Source: Pseudobacillus lumedeiriae (GTDB taxonomy: Bacteria > Bacillota > Bacilli > Bacillales > Domibacillaceae). Taken from it: 64,000 nucleotides of DNA. Numbering within the stretch: position 1 is the stretch's first letter; the number at the start of each line of letters is the position of its first letter. Both the position numbers and the translations under genes were made by a program. Shown here piece by piece: positions 1 through 8,200 of this stretch. The DNA lies in contig NZ_JAUIYO010000001.1 of NCBI RefSeq assembly GCF_044891285.1, forward strand, positions 186,001 to 250,000, given 5' to 3'. The notes under the pieces were generated by a model that was not told the DNA's origin, searched no databases, and was given only the letters and a program-made list of their open reading frames with translations.

Positions 1-113
1 GTCAGTTCATCCATTGTAGGATCGAGCTGGGCGATAAATGCTGCTACTGTTATTCTGGCAAACGATTCATTTTCACTGAGCGCGCTAAATTGAACATTCA
101 TTTCATTTCTCAT
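1..113 (-). CDS. spoIIAB: Anti-sigma F factor SpoIIAB, N-terminal part only
   Basis: Only the first 37 or so codons are inside the window; the gene runs off the left edge. The peptide begins MRNEMNVQFSALSENESF and continues through FIAQLDPTMDEL, the typical start of the SpoIIAB kinase/anti-sigma factor. In this family the protein binds sigma F and phosphorylates SpoIIAA; the ATP-binding region lies outside the window. Its ATG overlaps the end of spoIIAA by 11 bases, so the two are probably translationally coupled. sigF would be expected next, beyond the edge. Confidence 0.93.
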   Translation of the reverse strand, partial: MRNEMNVQFSALSENESFARITVAAFIAQLDPTMDEL

Positions 114-465
114 AGCAGGCAGCCCCCAATCGTTCCAATGCCTCTTGTTCAGATGCTTCCATCCGAATAATTTTAAAGAGGCCCGACATATCAAACAGCC
201 TTCGGACAGCCGGAGATATCGAACAGACTACCATTTCTCCATCTTTCTGTTTAATATGTTTATACCTTCCTAAAATGACACCCAGACCTGAACTATCCAT
301 AAATGTTAAATCCCCAAGATTTAATACGATATGCCGTACATTTTCCTTTTCAATGGCTTCACTCGCCTGATTACGAAGTGATTCGGCTGTGTGGTGATCT
401 AATTCACCTGCCAGACGCATACAAAGCACTTGATCTGTCACTTCAAGCTCTACTGTTAAGCTCAC
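103..465 (-). CDS. spoIIAA: Anti-anti-sigma factor SpoIIAA (STAS domain)
   Basis: A 120-residue single STAS domain. The conserved DSSGLGVILGRYK segment holds the serine that SpoIIAB phosphorylates; with the start chosen here it is Ser58, as in B. subtilis. Unphosphorylated SpoIIAA binds SpoIIAB and frees sigma F in the forespore. The GTG at 465 is preferred over an in-frame TTG six bases upstream because an AAGGGGGGA ribosome binding site sits about seven bases before the GTG and the N-terminus MSLTVELEV then matches the family length. It lies between dacF and spoIIAB, the usual order, with a possible sigma H promoter just upstream (501-530). Confidence 0.95.
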   Translation of the reverse strand: MSLTVELEVTDQVLCMRLAGELDHHTAESLRNQASEAIEKENVRHIVLNLGDLTFMDSSGLGVILGRYKHIKQKDGEMVVCSISPAVRRLFDMSGLFKIIRMEASEQEALERLGAACYEK

Positions 466-500
466 TGACAATCCCCCCTTTTTTCACCTTGATAAGAGAA

Positions 501-530
501 CATTTCGACGGTCTCTCTGCGCAATCCTTC
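501..530 (-). promoter_or_regulatory. Candidate sigma H promoter for spoIIA, with overlapping 0A-like box
   Basis: Read on the minus strand, GAAGGATTG is followed after 12 bases by GTCGAAATG. This resembles the sigma H pattern (RnAGGAWWW, 11-12 bases, RnnGAAT). The -10 contains CGTCGAA, six of seven matches to the Spo0A box TGTCGAA. It lies in the 115-bp gap between dacF and spoIIAA, where B. subtilis has its Spo0A~P-activated sigma H promoter. The match is by eye and no start site is known. Confidence 0.55.
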
Positions 531-580
531 CTCATGACAAAACTAGAATGAATTCGCTAAAACAGGTGCCCTTTCGTCAC

Positions 581-1759
581 TTACGAAGCATTTGTTTTGG
601 AAAAGTAATGGAACACTTTTTTATAAAATTGCCACCAGCTGGCCCGATTGACATCTTCTTTTGCGAGAAGCGGTGTTTTAGATACAACTTTTCCATCTTG
701 CTTAATCATTAATTCTCCGAGTTGTTCCCCCCGCTTCACTGGTGCCTGCACATTCTTCCTTACATTAATTTCCTTAGAAAATCCCCCTTTCTTTTCTCCT
801 TTTTTCATTAAGATCGAAACTTTGTCAGCAGTTTCTAATGAGACAGCAGACTTGTCTCCTTTAGCTACTTCCAAAGAGCTAATTTTTTCTCCTTTTACAT
901 AAAGAGGGCTGACTTCATATTGATGGAATCCATAGTCAAGCATTTTAGTAATTTGAGCATTTCGATCCTTCGGTGTCGGTGCACCAAAAATAACAGCGAT
1001 CACTCGCATATTGTCTTTTGATGCTGTAGCGGTCAAGCAATATTTTGCTTCATTGGTGAAACCTGTTTTCAATCCATCTACCCCAGGATAAAATTTAATG
1101 AGCCGATTCGTATTAACCAGCCAGAATTTTTTTTCGCTGTCTCCCCGAAGATATTCTTCATAAGCGCCGGTATATTTTGTAATTTCTTTATACTTTAATA
1201 ACTCCTTTGCCATAACCGCCATATCATAAGCTGAGCTGTAGTGTCCTTTCTCCGGAAGACCTGTGGAGTTTTTAAATTTTGTCTGTTTTAAATCCAGTTC
1301 TTTTGCCTTGTCGTTCATTTTCTTAACGAACATTTCTTCACTGCCGGCTACTCGTTCAGCCATGGCGACAGATGCATCATTAGCTGATCCGATCGCTATT
1401 CCCTGCATCATTTCACGTGTAGTCATCTCTTCACCAGGTTCTAAGAAAATTTGCGATCCACCCATAGATGCCGCGTATTCGCTCGTACGAACCTTTTCAT
1501 CCCACGTCAGCTTTTTATCCTCAATCGCTTCCATAATTAACAGCATTGTCATTATTTTTGTCATCGAAGCTGGCGGAAGAGGTTTACGGCTGTTTTTTTC
1601 AAATAAAATAGCCCCTGTATCCCGTTCGATTAAAATTGCTGATTTTGACTGTTCAGCCATTTTGATTTTTTCTTCTGCAGCATCAGCGATCGATGATGGC
1701 AAAATAACAGAAAATATGAACAAAACGGCAATCATTGACAGAAACATTCGCTTCTTCAT
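581..1759 (-). CDS. dacF: D-alanyl-D-alanine carboxypeptidase DacF
   Basis: A 392-residue penicillin-binding protein of the S11 family that trims the terminal D-Ala from peptidoglycan stem peptides; the family member DacF acts in forespore cortex synthesis. An N-terminal signal sequence (about residues 1-27) precedes the active-site motifs SMTK (Ser65, Lys68), SAN (125-127) and KTG (231-233). A C-terminal beta-rich domain and an amphipathic tail (about 370-390) fit membrane anchoring. The ATG at 1759 has GGAGG eight bases upstream, so the longer frame beginning at 1819 is rejected. It is followed by spoIIAA as in B. subtilis. It is probably forespore-transcribed, but I did not find a convincing sigma F promoter. 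Confidence 0.94.
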   Translation of the reverse strand: MKKRMFLSMIAVLFIFSVILPSSIADAAEEKIKMAEQSKSAILIERDTGAILFEKNSRKPLPPASMTKIMTMLLIMEAIEDKKLTWDEKVRTSEYAASMGGSQIFLEPGEEMTTREMMQGIAIGSANDASVAMAERVAGSEEMFVKKMNDKAKELDLKQTKFKNSTGLPEKGHYSSAYDMAVMAKELLKYKEITKYTGAYEEYLRGDSEKKFWLVNTNRLIKFYPGVDGLKTGFTNEAKYCLTATASKDNMRVIAVIFGAPTPKDRNAQITKMLDYGFHQYEVSPLYVKGEKISSLEVAKGDKSAVSLETADKVSILMKKGEKKGGFSKEINVRKNVQAPVKRGEQLGELMIKQDGKVVSKTPLLAKEDVNRASWWQFYKKVFHYFSKTNAS

Positions 1760-1834
1760 ATAATGACCTCCAATATAGTGGTAAACTTTCCATGTTATAT
1801 ACATCCATTTTTTCCACATACGCTATTTTTATAC

Positions 1835-1886
1835 AAAAAAAGAAGGTGTTCCAAAAGTATAACTTTTAGAGGCACCTTCTTTTTTG
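1835..1886. terminator. Bidirectional rho-independent terminator
   Basis: An inverted repeat (GAAGGTG... at 1842 pairing with ...CACCTTC ending at 1879) is flanked by A-runs on the left and T-runs on the right, so it can terminate in both directions. It most likely ends the pdp operon, which is read from the right on the minus strand. Confidence 0.75.
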
Positions 1887-1892
1887 TATGGT

Positions 1893-1976
1893 TCTTTAAA
1901 CTTGTCCATTGATTTTCGCTCCCGGCGCTGCGCTTTCCATGCAAGAGTTCACGCCTTCCACTACAATCAACTCAGC
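1893..1976. repeat. Degenerate copy of a dispersed Bacillaceae repeat (family 1)
   Basis: The segment TTGATTTTCGCTCCCGG, then GCGCTTTCC, then CTACAATCAACTC resembles the copies at 13413-13500 and 43614-43680 (TGTTGATTTCCGCTG..., CACTCGCTTTCC, CTCCAATCAACA). Like those it lacks the middle of the longer form seen at 32336-32452. It lies beyond the 3' end of pdp and upstream of dacF. Confidence 0.6.
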
Positions 1977-2010
1977 GAAATATAACCGTTTGAATGTTAT
2001 CAAAAAATAA

Positions 2011-2160
2011 GAAAACCTTCCCATTTGGTATAATGAAGTTACCATACACTTCAACACCAAAAAGGAAGATTTTCTTATGTACATACATTATACCACTGCA
2101 GTTTTCTTCTTTCAGATGTTCTCTTCTCTTTTGAATGATCCTTCCACAAATCAGGCATTC
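2011..2160 (+). other. Large imperfect hairpin followed by a short open stub; possible insertion-sequence remnant
   Basis: Bases 2011-2074 form a nested palindrome: GAAAACCTTCC pairs with GGAAGATTTTC, TTTGGT with ACCAAA, and GAAGT with ACTTC. A -10-like TATAAT lies within it (2029-2034). Immediately downstream is ATG at 2077, opening MYIHYTT, which reminds me of the start of IS1182-type transposases, but nothing after it looks like a transposase and the frame runs into pdp. Together with the family 1 repeat this fills the 402-bp gap between pdp and dacF. The IS origin is a guess. Confidence 0.35.
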
Positions 2161-2161
2161 T

Positions 2162-3466
2162 TCAACCTGTTATCTCTCCGTGAATCAACACGGGCGGCTG
2201 TACTTTTTCCTTTGATAAAAGAATACTCCTATATAATTGCTCTATGACTTGCTCATTTTCCTCGCTGTTGCTGTAAATGGAAGCAAGAGATTCGCCAGAT
2301 TTTACGCTTTCGCCAATTTTTTTATTCAACTGAATACCGACGGCAAGGTCAATATCCGAATCCTTCGTTGTACGGCCGGCTCCAAGCCACATAGCAGCTG
2401 TTCCAACATGGTCCGCAACAATCTCTGCCACCCAGCCATCTTCCTTTGCCGGCAGTTCAATTTTGTACTTCGCCTGCGGCAGCTTATCCGGGTGATCCAC
2501 GATCGAACTGTCCCCACCCTGCGCTTCTATAAAAACTTTAAATTTCTGTAATGCTTCTCCATTATGTATGATTGTAATAAGCATTTGACGGGCAGCTTCC
2601 AGCGAATCGGCCCGGCCCGCAGCATAGACCATGTGACTGCCCAGCACGAGACACAGTTCAGTTAAATCCTCTGGGCCTTCCCCTTTCAATGTATCAATGG
2701 CTTCTTTCACTTCAAGAGCATTGCCGATCGCAAATCCAAGCGGCTGGCTCATATCCGAAATAACAGCCATCGTTTTTCGCCCTATGTTATTGCCGATATT
2801 CACCATCGCCTGTGCTAATTCCTTAGAATCCTCTAGAGTTTTCATGAAAGCACCTGCTCCAGTTTTCACATCAAGAACGATCGCGTCTGCTCCAGCAGCA
2901 ATTTTCTTACTCATGATAGAGCTTGCAATCAATGGAATGCTATTGACTGTAGCTGTTACATCGCGCAGTGCATAAAGCTTTTTATCGGCCGGAGTTAAAT
3001 TACCGCTTTGCCCAATTACAGCTAGTTTATTTTTGTTCACTAATGCAATAAACTGTTCATTTGTAATTTCCGCATGAAAGCCAGCAACCGCCTCAAGCTT
3101 ATCCACCGTTCCGCCTGTATGACCAAGCCCCCGTCCGCTCATTTTTGCAACGGGTACACCAGCTGCAGCGACAAGAGGACCGAGAACTAACGTGGTTGTA
3201 TCGCCTACGCCTCCTGTAGAGTGTTTATCTACTTTTATGCCTCCGATTGCTCTAAGATCAATTTGATCGCCAGATGAAGCCATAGCCATCGTTAAATCTG
3301 CCCGTTCTTTTTCAGTCATTCCTTGAAAGTAAATCGCCATTAACAGCGCACTTACTTGATAGTCAGGTATGCTGTCTTCTGTATAGCCCTCGACGATAAA
3401 TTGAATTTCTTCAGTCGTTAATGGTTCTCCATCCCGTTTCTTTTCAATCAGATCGACCATTCTCAT
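2162..3466 (-). CDS. pdp: Pyrimidine-nucleoside phosphorylase
   Basis: 434 residues, the usual length for the thymidine/pyrimidine nucleoside phosphorylase family. It splits uridine, thymidine and deoxyuridine with phosphate to the base and (deoxy)ribose-1-phosphate in the cytosol. The glycine-rich phosphate-binding signature KVDKHSTGGVGD is at about residues 78-89 and the MSGRGLGHTGGT segment follows. The ATG has GAGGTGATCCT upstream, and this site overlaps the end of pupG, so the genes are coupled. As last gene of drm-pupG-pdp it feeds pentose-1-phosphates to Drm. In B. subtilis pdp sits elsewhere, next to deoC, so this operon arrangement differs. Confidence 0.95.
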   Translation of the reverse strand: MRMVDLIEKKRDGEPLTTEEIQFIVEGYTEDSIPDYQVSALLMAIYFQGMTEKERADLTMAMASSGDQIDLRAIGGIKVDKHSTGGVGDTTTLVLGPLVAAAGVPVAKMSGRGLGHTGGTVDKLEAVAGFHAEITNEQFIALVNKNKLAVIGQSGNLTPADKKLYALRDVTATVNSIPLIASSIMSKKIAAGADAIVLDVKTGAGAFMKTLEDSKELAQAMVNIGNNIGRKTMAVISDMSQPLGFAIGNALEVKEAIDTLKGEGPEDLTELCLVLGSHMVYAAGRADSLEAARQMLITIIHNGEALQKFKVFIEAQGGDSSIVDHPDKLPQAKYKIELPAKEDGWVAEIVADHVGTAAMWLGAGRTTKDSDIDLAVGIQLNKKIGESVKSGESLASIYSNSEENEQVIEQLYRSILLSKEKVQPPVLIHGEITG

Positions 3467-3477
3467 AGGATCACCTC

Positions 3478-4290
3478 TTACATCGATTTTACAATTTCTT
3501 TAATGTATAGAAGAAAGTCAGCACGAACTCTTCCCGTCGTTTCAATCACTTCATCGTGTGTAAGCGGCTGATCAAGGATGCCGGCTGCCATATTAGAAAT
3601 ACAGGAAATACCAAGTACCTCCATGCCGCTATGGCGGGCAGTAATCACTTCCGGAACAGTCGACATACCGACCGCATCACCGCCGAGCACTTTTGCCATC
3701 CGAACTTCTGCGGGCGTTTCATAGACCGGACCCGTATTACCGACATATACCCCTTCTTTAATAGACAAATGCACCTTTGCAGCTGTTTCCCTCGCAAGAC
3801 TTTGCAGCTTTTTACTGTAAACTTCAGACATATCTGGAAATCTTACACCTAGTTCATTGTCATTCGGTCCAATGAGCGGGTTGCCGCCCATGTTATTGAT
3901 GTGATCGGTAATAATCATTAAATCTCCTGGACGAAACGATTCGTTGATGCCGCCAGCCGCATTAGTAACAATGATTGTTTCCACCCCGAGCGCTTTCATC
4001 ACACGCACAGGAAAAGCGACTTGTTGAAAAGAATAGCCTTCATAATAATGAAACCGCCCTTGCATAGCAACAACTTCTTTTCCTGAGAGTGTGCCAAATA
4101 CAAGCTGTCCGGCATGTCCCTCCACTGTGGAGACAGGAAAGTCGGGTATGCTGCTATAGGCAATTTTAACAGCGTATTCGATTTCATCTGCGAGCACCCC
4201 AAGACCAGACCCTAAGATTAATCCAATTTTCGGCTGTTTATTGCTTTCTTTTTTTAAAAACTCAGCTGCCTGTTCAATTTTCTCTCTCAT
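3478..4290 (-). CDS. pupG: Purine-nucleoside phosphorylase (trimeric PNP type)
   Basis: A 270-residue member of the PNP/MTAP family that phosphorolyses guanosine and inosine and their deoxy forms to base plus (deoxy)ribose-1-phosphate. Visible signatures are the N-terminal phosphate loop LILGSGLG (about 24-31), the QGRFHYYEGY segment, TNAAGGIN, and the VGMSTVPE substrate-site segment. The ATG has GAGGAGAGAG upstream. It lies 13 bp after drm and 11 bp before pdp, forming a nucleoside catabolism operon whose sugar product goes to the phosphopentomutase. Confidence 0.94.
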   Translation of the reverse strand: MREKIEQAAEFLKKESNKQPKIGLILGSGLGVLADEIEYAVKIAYSSIPDFPVSTVEGHAGQLVFGTLSGKEVVAMQGRFHYYEGYSFQQVAFPVRVMKALGVETIIVTNAAGGINESFRPGDLMIITDHINNMGGNPLIGPNDNELGVRFPDMSEVYSKKLQSLARETAAKVHLSIKEGVYVGNTGPVYETPAEVRMAKVLGGDAVGMSTVPEVITARHSGMEVLGISCISNMAAGILDQPLTHDEVIETTGRVRADFLLYIKEIVKSM

Positions 4291-4303
4291 GATTTCTCTC
4301 TCC

Positions 4304-5488
4304 TCATGATAAATCGTGTAAGAAGCTTTCTCCGTGAGCAGGTCTATTTACTTGAAAGTTATCAGCAATGGTTGCCCCGACATCTGCAAATGTTTTTCTG
4401 TCCGGCAGCTCTCTCCCTTGCTCCATGGACTTCGAATAGACTAACAGAGGCACGTATTCTCTCGTGTGATCTGTTCCATGATGCACCGGATCGTTGCCGT
4501 GATCTGCAGTAATAATCAGTAAGTCGTCCTCTTTCATACGGTCAAACACTTCCGGAAGACGCGCATCGAATTCTTCAAGTGCGCGGCCGTATCCTTCTGG
4601 GTCACGGCGATGGCCAAACAAAGCATCAAAATCAACGAGATTAATAAAGCTGAGCCCCGTGAATGGTTTGTCAAACACACGGATAAATTGATCCATGCCA
4701 TCCATATTAGATGTTGTACGAATCGATTCTGTCACGCCCTCACCATCAAAAATATCGGCGATCTTTCCGATAGCGATGACATCATAGCCGCTGTCCTTCA
4801 ACTCGTTCATTACCGTACGCTCAAAAGGTTTCAATGCATAGTCATGACGATTGACTGTACGGACAAACGCACCTGGCTGTCCTGTAAACGGCCTGGCAAT
4901 CACACGGCCGACCATATATTTCTCATCCAATGTCAGCTCTCTAGCCGTTTCACAAATTCGATAAAGCTCATCCAGCGGTACAATCTCTTCATGTGCCGCT
5001 ATTTGCAAAACAGAATCAGCCGATGTATAGACAATGAGCGCCCCTGTGTCCATATGCTCAAGGCCAAGTTCATCTAAAATTGCGGTGCCGCTTGCCGGCT
5101 TGTTTCCAATCACTTTTCTTCCCGTTCTTTCTTCCAGTTCATGAATCAATTCCGCCGGAAATCCATTAGGAAATACTTGAAATGGCGTTTCGATACGGAG
5201 ACCCATTAGTTCCCAATGACCCGTCATCGTATCTTTTCCGCTGGAAGCTTCCTGCATCTTCGAATAATAAGCAAGAGGCTTTTCCATCTTTTTTAGTCCT
5301 TGAATATCGCGGATATTGGCAAGTCCAAGCTTTTCCATATGGGGCATCTGCAGCCCATTCATTTTCTCCGCAATATGACCGATTGTATCCGCTCCTATAT
5401 CATTAAACTTTGCAGCATCGGGTGCTTCTCCGATGCCGACGGAATCCAAAACGATTAAATGAATCCGCTTATATGCAGGCGTCGTCAT
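4304..5488 (-). CDS. drm: Phosphopentomutase
   Basis: 394 residues of the alkaline-phosphatase-like metalloenzyme superfamily; interconverts (deoxy)ribose-1-phosphate and -5-phosphate. The metal-site segments LDSVGIGEAPDA near the N-terminus, GKDTMTGHWE in the middle, and ITADHGNDP followed by DHTREYVP near the C-terminus are all present. The ATG at 5488 is chosen because GGGGGAATCAAT lies directly upstream; an in-frame extension to 5557 has no such site. It is the first gene of the operon with pupG and pdp. Also called deoB. Confidence 0.95.
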   Translation of the reverse strand: MTTPAYKRIHLIVLDSVGIGEAPDAAKFNDIGADTIGHIAEKMNGLQMPHMEKLGLANIRDIQGLKKMEKPLAYYSKMQEASSGKDTMTGHWELMGLRIETPFQVFPNGFPAELIHELEERTGRKVIGNKPASGTAILDELGLEHMDTGALIVYTSADSVLQIAAHEEIVPLDELYRICETARELTLDEKYMVGRVIARPFTGQPGAFVRTVNRHDYALKPFERTVMNELKDSGYDVIAIGKIADIFDGEGVTESIRTTSNMDGMDQFIRVFDKPFTGLSFINLVDFDALFGHRRDPEGYGRALEEFDARLPEVFDRMKEDDLLIITADHGNDPVHHGTDHTREYVPLLVYSKSMEQGRELPDRKTFADVGATIADNFQVNRPAHGESFLHDLS

Positions 5489-5588
5489 ATTGATTCCCCC
5501 TTTTTTTACGATTCTTCTATTCACCATGTTATCCCTTTTGATATAGGCATAATCCAAAAATTATTTGTCAACCGCTTGAAAGTGAACA

Positions 5589-6482
5589 TTAAGCCCTTGG
5601 ATGAAACTGAGTATAAACATCCTTCATTCTTGTTTTCGTCACATGTGTGTAAATTTGTGTAGTGGAAATATCAGCATGTCCAAGCATTTCCTGTACCGCC
5701 CTCAGGTCTGCTCCGTTTTCCAATAAATGCGTGGCAAAAGAATGCCTTAATGTATGAGGGGTTAATTCTTTTTGAATATTTGATTTCTTAGCCAGAGCCT
5801 TTAAAATCTTCCAAAACCCTTGCCTTGACAAACGTTTACCATGATGGTTTAAAAATAAGGCTTCCTCTGCATGCTTTTTAGAATGTAGTTTCGGGCGGCC
5901 TGTTTGTAAATATGTTTCAATGACACGTATAGCTGTTTTTCCGATCGGAATAATTCTTTCTTTATTTCCTTTTCCTGTACAGCGCACAAAGCCCATCATT
6001 AAATGAATGTCATCCAAGTTTAATGAAGTCAATTCGCTTACCCGCATGCCTGTCGCGTATAAAAGTTCAAGCATCGCTTGATCGCGCATCCCAAGCGGGG
6101 TGGAAATGTCAGGTGACTCCAACAGCGCTTCTACTTCTGTTAAGTTAAGCACTTTCGGCAGCGTTTTCTCCATTTTTGGCGGTTCAATATGAACAGACGG
6201 GTCATGCTCCACAGCTTTATCCCGTAAAAGAAATTGATGAAAGGAACGAATAGAGGCCACATGACGGGCAATCGTTTTAGCTGACTTTCCTTCTGTTTTT
6301 AAATGGCCAAGAAATTGAACGATATGCATACGCATCACGTCATTTAAAGAAGTGAGCTGCTCCACCTTGTCCAAAAATAATATGTAATGCTTTAAATCAC
6401 GTTCATAAGCTGCAACTGTGTTTTTTGCTAATCCTTTTTCAACGATCATATAGTGAATAAAGTCTTGCAGGCGATCTTTCAT
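5589..6482 (-). CDS. xerD: Tyrosine recombinase XerD
   Basis: A 297-residue tyrosine recombinase that with XerC resolves chromosome dimers at dif. The N-terminal SAM-like DNA-binding domain (about 1-85) is followed by the catalytic domain with all expected residues: Arg147 (TGMRVSEL), Lys171 (TGKGNKERIIP), His243 and Arg246 (HTLRHSF), His269 (LGHADI) and nucleophile Tyr278 (TTQIYTH). Called ripX in B. subtilis, where yqzK and drm are also its neighbours. The RBS GGGGAGTAATAT overlaps the end of yqzK, so the two are cotranscribed. Confidence 0.96.
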   Translation of the reverse strand: MKDRLQDFIHYMIVEKGLAKNTVAAYERDLKHYILFLDKVEQLTSLNDVMRMHIVQFLGHLKTEGKSAKTIARHVASIRSFHQFLLRDKAVEHDPSVHIEPPKMEKTLPKVLNLTEVEALLESPDISTPLGMRDQAMLELLYATGMRVSELTSLNLDDIHLMMGFVRCTGKGNKERIIPIGKTAIRVIETYLQTGRPKLHSKKHAEEALFLNHHGKRLSRQGFWKILKALAKKSNIQKELTPHTLRHSFATHLLENGADLRAVQEMLGHADISTTQIYTHVTKTRMKDVYTQFHPRA

Positions 6483-6488
6483 TTCATA

Positions 6489-6719
6489 TTACTCCCCATC
6501 CAAATAAAAAAGCAGCAGCCGTTCAAGCCAGCGGTCTGTATTCTCCTCTAATGGCGAAATCACTTTCATCGCTTCTCCTTCCGGCTCTGTATAACGGTGC
6601 TGTTTTTCGTATTCATGTTGAATCCAAAGAAATCCACTGTAAAACAATAACGTGCAGCTCGTAAAAAAGATAAATACTTTGCATGTCCCCCAAATGGTTT
6701 TTGCTAAGTCCCGCTTCAT
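6489..6719 (-). CDS. yqzK: YqzK-like small membrane protein (DUF4227)
   Basis: A 76-residue protein with one hydrophobic membrane segment (about residues 8-29) followed by a charged region. Function unknown. Assignment rests on size, the single membrane helix and location between fur and xerD, where B. subtilis has yqzK. The ATG at 6719 has GGTGG six bases upstream, favouring it over an upstream start at 6764. It overlaps the xerD ribosome binding site. Confidence 0.75.
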   Translation of the reverse strand: MKRDLAKTIWGTCKVFIFFTSCTLLFYSGFLWIQHEYEKQHRYTEPEGEAMKVISPLEENTDRWLERLLLFYLDGE

Positions 6720-6803
6720 TGGTTTCCACCCGCCCATTTTCTTTTTATACATGCTTATGAGCAAGGGTCCAACAATTAGAACAAAGGGGTTTTACTTAAA
6801 ATA

Positions 6804-6832
6804 AAAAGCCTTCCGGTGTGCGAAAGGCTTTC
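6804..6832 (-). terminator. Terminator, probably for fur
   Basis: AAGCCTT pairs with AAGGCTT around a short loop. Reading on the minus strand it is followed by TTTTTATTTT. It is separated from the fur stop codon by the roughly 130-bp repeat at 6826-6960. Confidence 0.65.
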
Positions 6833-6960
6833 AGGCTGCTGACAAACGCTCGCTCTCTTCATTGCTCGCCCGTCTGCGGTACTTATGATTCCCATCAGGC
6901 TTCGCATCTTAATAGACAGACGTTTTCAATCAGCCTAAAGGTGCCTACAATCTGAAAGGC
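6826..6960 (-). repeat. Dispersed repeat family 2, copy 1
   Basis: On the minus strand this reads AGGCTGATTGAAAACGTCT..., GAAGCCTGATGGG..., ACCGCAGACGGGC..., GAGCGAGCGTTTGTC, CAGCAGCCTGAAAG. The same blocks in the same order occur at 9950-10107 on the plus strand. No reading frame fits it. It sits between the fur stop codon and the probable fur terminator, so it should be transcribed in the fur mRNA tail. Its ends carry imperfect inverted CTTTCAG / CTGAAAG. Confidence 0.75.
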
Positions 6961-6963
6961 TGT

Positions 6964-7455
6964 TTATTCAGCGTGCTGTTCTTCCAGCGATGTTTGTGTT
7001 TTTTCTTCTTTTCCTAGTTTTTCTCGGCAGCGCCAACAAATACCGTGAAACGTCAAGCGGTGATCTTTCACCAAGAATTTCCAATCATGTTCCACAATCT
7101 TCTCCACGTCTTCCAGCAAATCTTCCTGAATTTCATCTACAGAGCCACATTCGATGCAGACGAGATGATGATGAAAATGGGCCGCTCCTTCTTGGCGCAA
7201 ATCGTAGCGGGATACACCATCTCCAAAATTTATTTTATCAACTACTTTCAGCTCATTCAGCAATTCCAACGTTCGATAGACGGTAGCCAACCCTATTTCG
7301 GGTGACTTTTCTTTAACGAGGAGGTAGACATCTTCTGCACTCAGGTGATCTTCTTCATGTTCAAGTAACACCCGTACAGTCGCTTCCCGCTGGGGCGTCA
7401 ATTTATAACTCGCTGAATGCAACTGCTTTTTAATACGTTCAAGCCGGCTTTCCAT
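6964..7455 (-). CDS. fur: Ferric uptake regulator Fur
   Basis: 163 residues. The N-terminal winged helix (YKLTPQREATVRVL... ATVYRTLELL, about 15-85) is followed by the metal-binding dimerisation domain with HFHHHLVC and two CxxC pairs, CIEC and CWRC. Its near-identical N-terminal half to B. subtilis Fur separates it from PerR and Zur. In the family it represses iron-uptake genes when bound to Fe(II). The ATG at 7455 has GGGAGGGAC upstream, so the frame beginning at 7488 is too long. A 15-bp box at 7539-7553 matches both Fur and PerR consensus sites, suggesting control by either regulator. Confidence 0.95.
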   Translation of the reverse strand: MESRLERIKKQLHSASYKLTPQREATVRVLLEHEEDHLSAEDVYLLVKEKSPEIGLATVYRTLELLNELKVVDKINFGDGVSRYDLRQEGAAHFHHHLVCIECGSVDEIQEDLLEDVEKIVEHDWKFLVKDHRLTFHGICWRCREKLGKEEKTQTSLEEQHAE

Positions 7456-7538
7456 ATTTAAGTCCCTCCCTCGCCGATGTAGTTTCATTATATCAAAATG
7501 GGAGGAAGTTGCAAAATAAAATAATTACAATATATATA

Positions 7539-7570
7539 TTATAATTATTATCATGTTATAATTATTACTT
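7539..7570 (-). promoter_or_regulatory. Fur/PerR-type operator region upstream of fur
   Basis: TTATAATTATTATCA (7539-7553) differs by one base from the PerR box TTATAATNATTATAA and by one base from the Fur box TGATAATNATTATCA. A second, weaker copy, TTATAATTATTACTT, follows at 7556-7570 and overlaps the end of spoIIM. In B. subtilis fur is PerR-regulated, which fits. Confidence 0.65.
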
Positions 7571-8200
7571 TATTACCCATTTCATAAAAGCAGGAGAAAC
7601 ATACGCTTCGATTCCTGCTGCTGCTGTCGCCATAACAGCCGCTAATAAGAAAAAGAGGATATATCTTGAAAAAAACGCAGATATATAAAACTGACTAGTC
7701 TGCTTCATAAATATCTTTTTAATCAACTGCAGTGAAAAAGCGATAGATACGGCAGCCACGAAAATAAAAATAGGAATAATAATTAAATTTTGCGGAAGGA
7801 TCGTTGCCACCGCTAAAAAAAACCCTTGCCATTCCATTTGCTGTACGAGAAAACCGACGGAAAAGCCGATGACAATCCCTTTCATGAACAAAAAGAGGAA
7901 AATAAGCGGCAAGCCGATAATCGAAATGCCGAATAACCACATACAACCTAAATACTTTACATTATGCATCAAGCTCTGCCAAAATAAATCCTCTGAGTTA
8001 GCAATCTGTCCGGTTGATACTTGTCCAAAAAATTGCTGCAAATAATACGCTAAGTCTTCTTTTTGAGCGAGCGATAAACTATTTACAACAATCGCTCCAA
8101 ACACAACACCCATGAAAAACAGCACGCTTACAAATAAATAAATGGAAGCGTTCGCTTGGACGTGCCGGCCAATCATAATCGACGATAACTTTTTCTGCAT
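7565..8200 (-). CDS. spoIIM: Stage II sporulation protein M
   Basis: 211 residues with about five hydrophobic membrane segments and a basic N-terminus. SpoIIM is part of the SpoIID-SpoIIM-SpoIIP complex that degrades peptidoglycan in the septum and drives engulfment; in the family it recruits the hydrolases. The ATG at 8200 (MQKKLSSIMIGRHVQ) has GGGGGAGCTTAT directly before it, so the seven-residue upstream extension is rejected. It lies upstream of fur as in B. subtilis. Confidence 0.9.
   Translation of the reverse strand: MQKKLSSIMIGRHVQANASIYLFVSVLFFMGVVFGAIVVNSLSLAQKEDLAYYLQQFFGQVSTGQIANSEDLFWQSLMHNVKYLGCMWLFGISIIGLPLIFLFLFMKGIVIGFSVGFLVQQMEWQGFFLAVATILPQNLIIIPIFIFVAAVSIAFSLQLIKKIFMKQTSQFYISAFFSRYILFFLLAAVMATAAAGIEAYVSPAFMKWVIK

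Noticed and set aside
1896..2084. 62-codon minus-strand open frame
   Set aside because: It crosses the family 1 repeat and the large hairpin and has no ribosome site.
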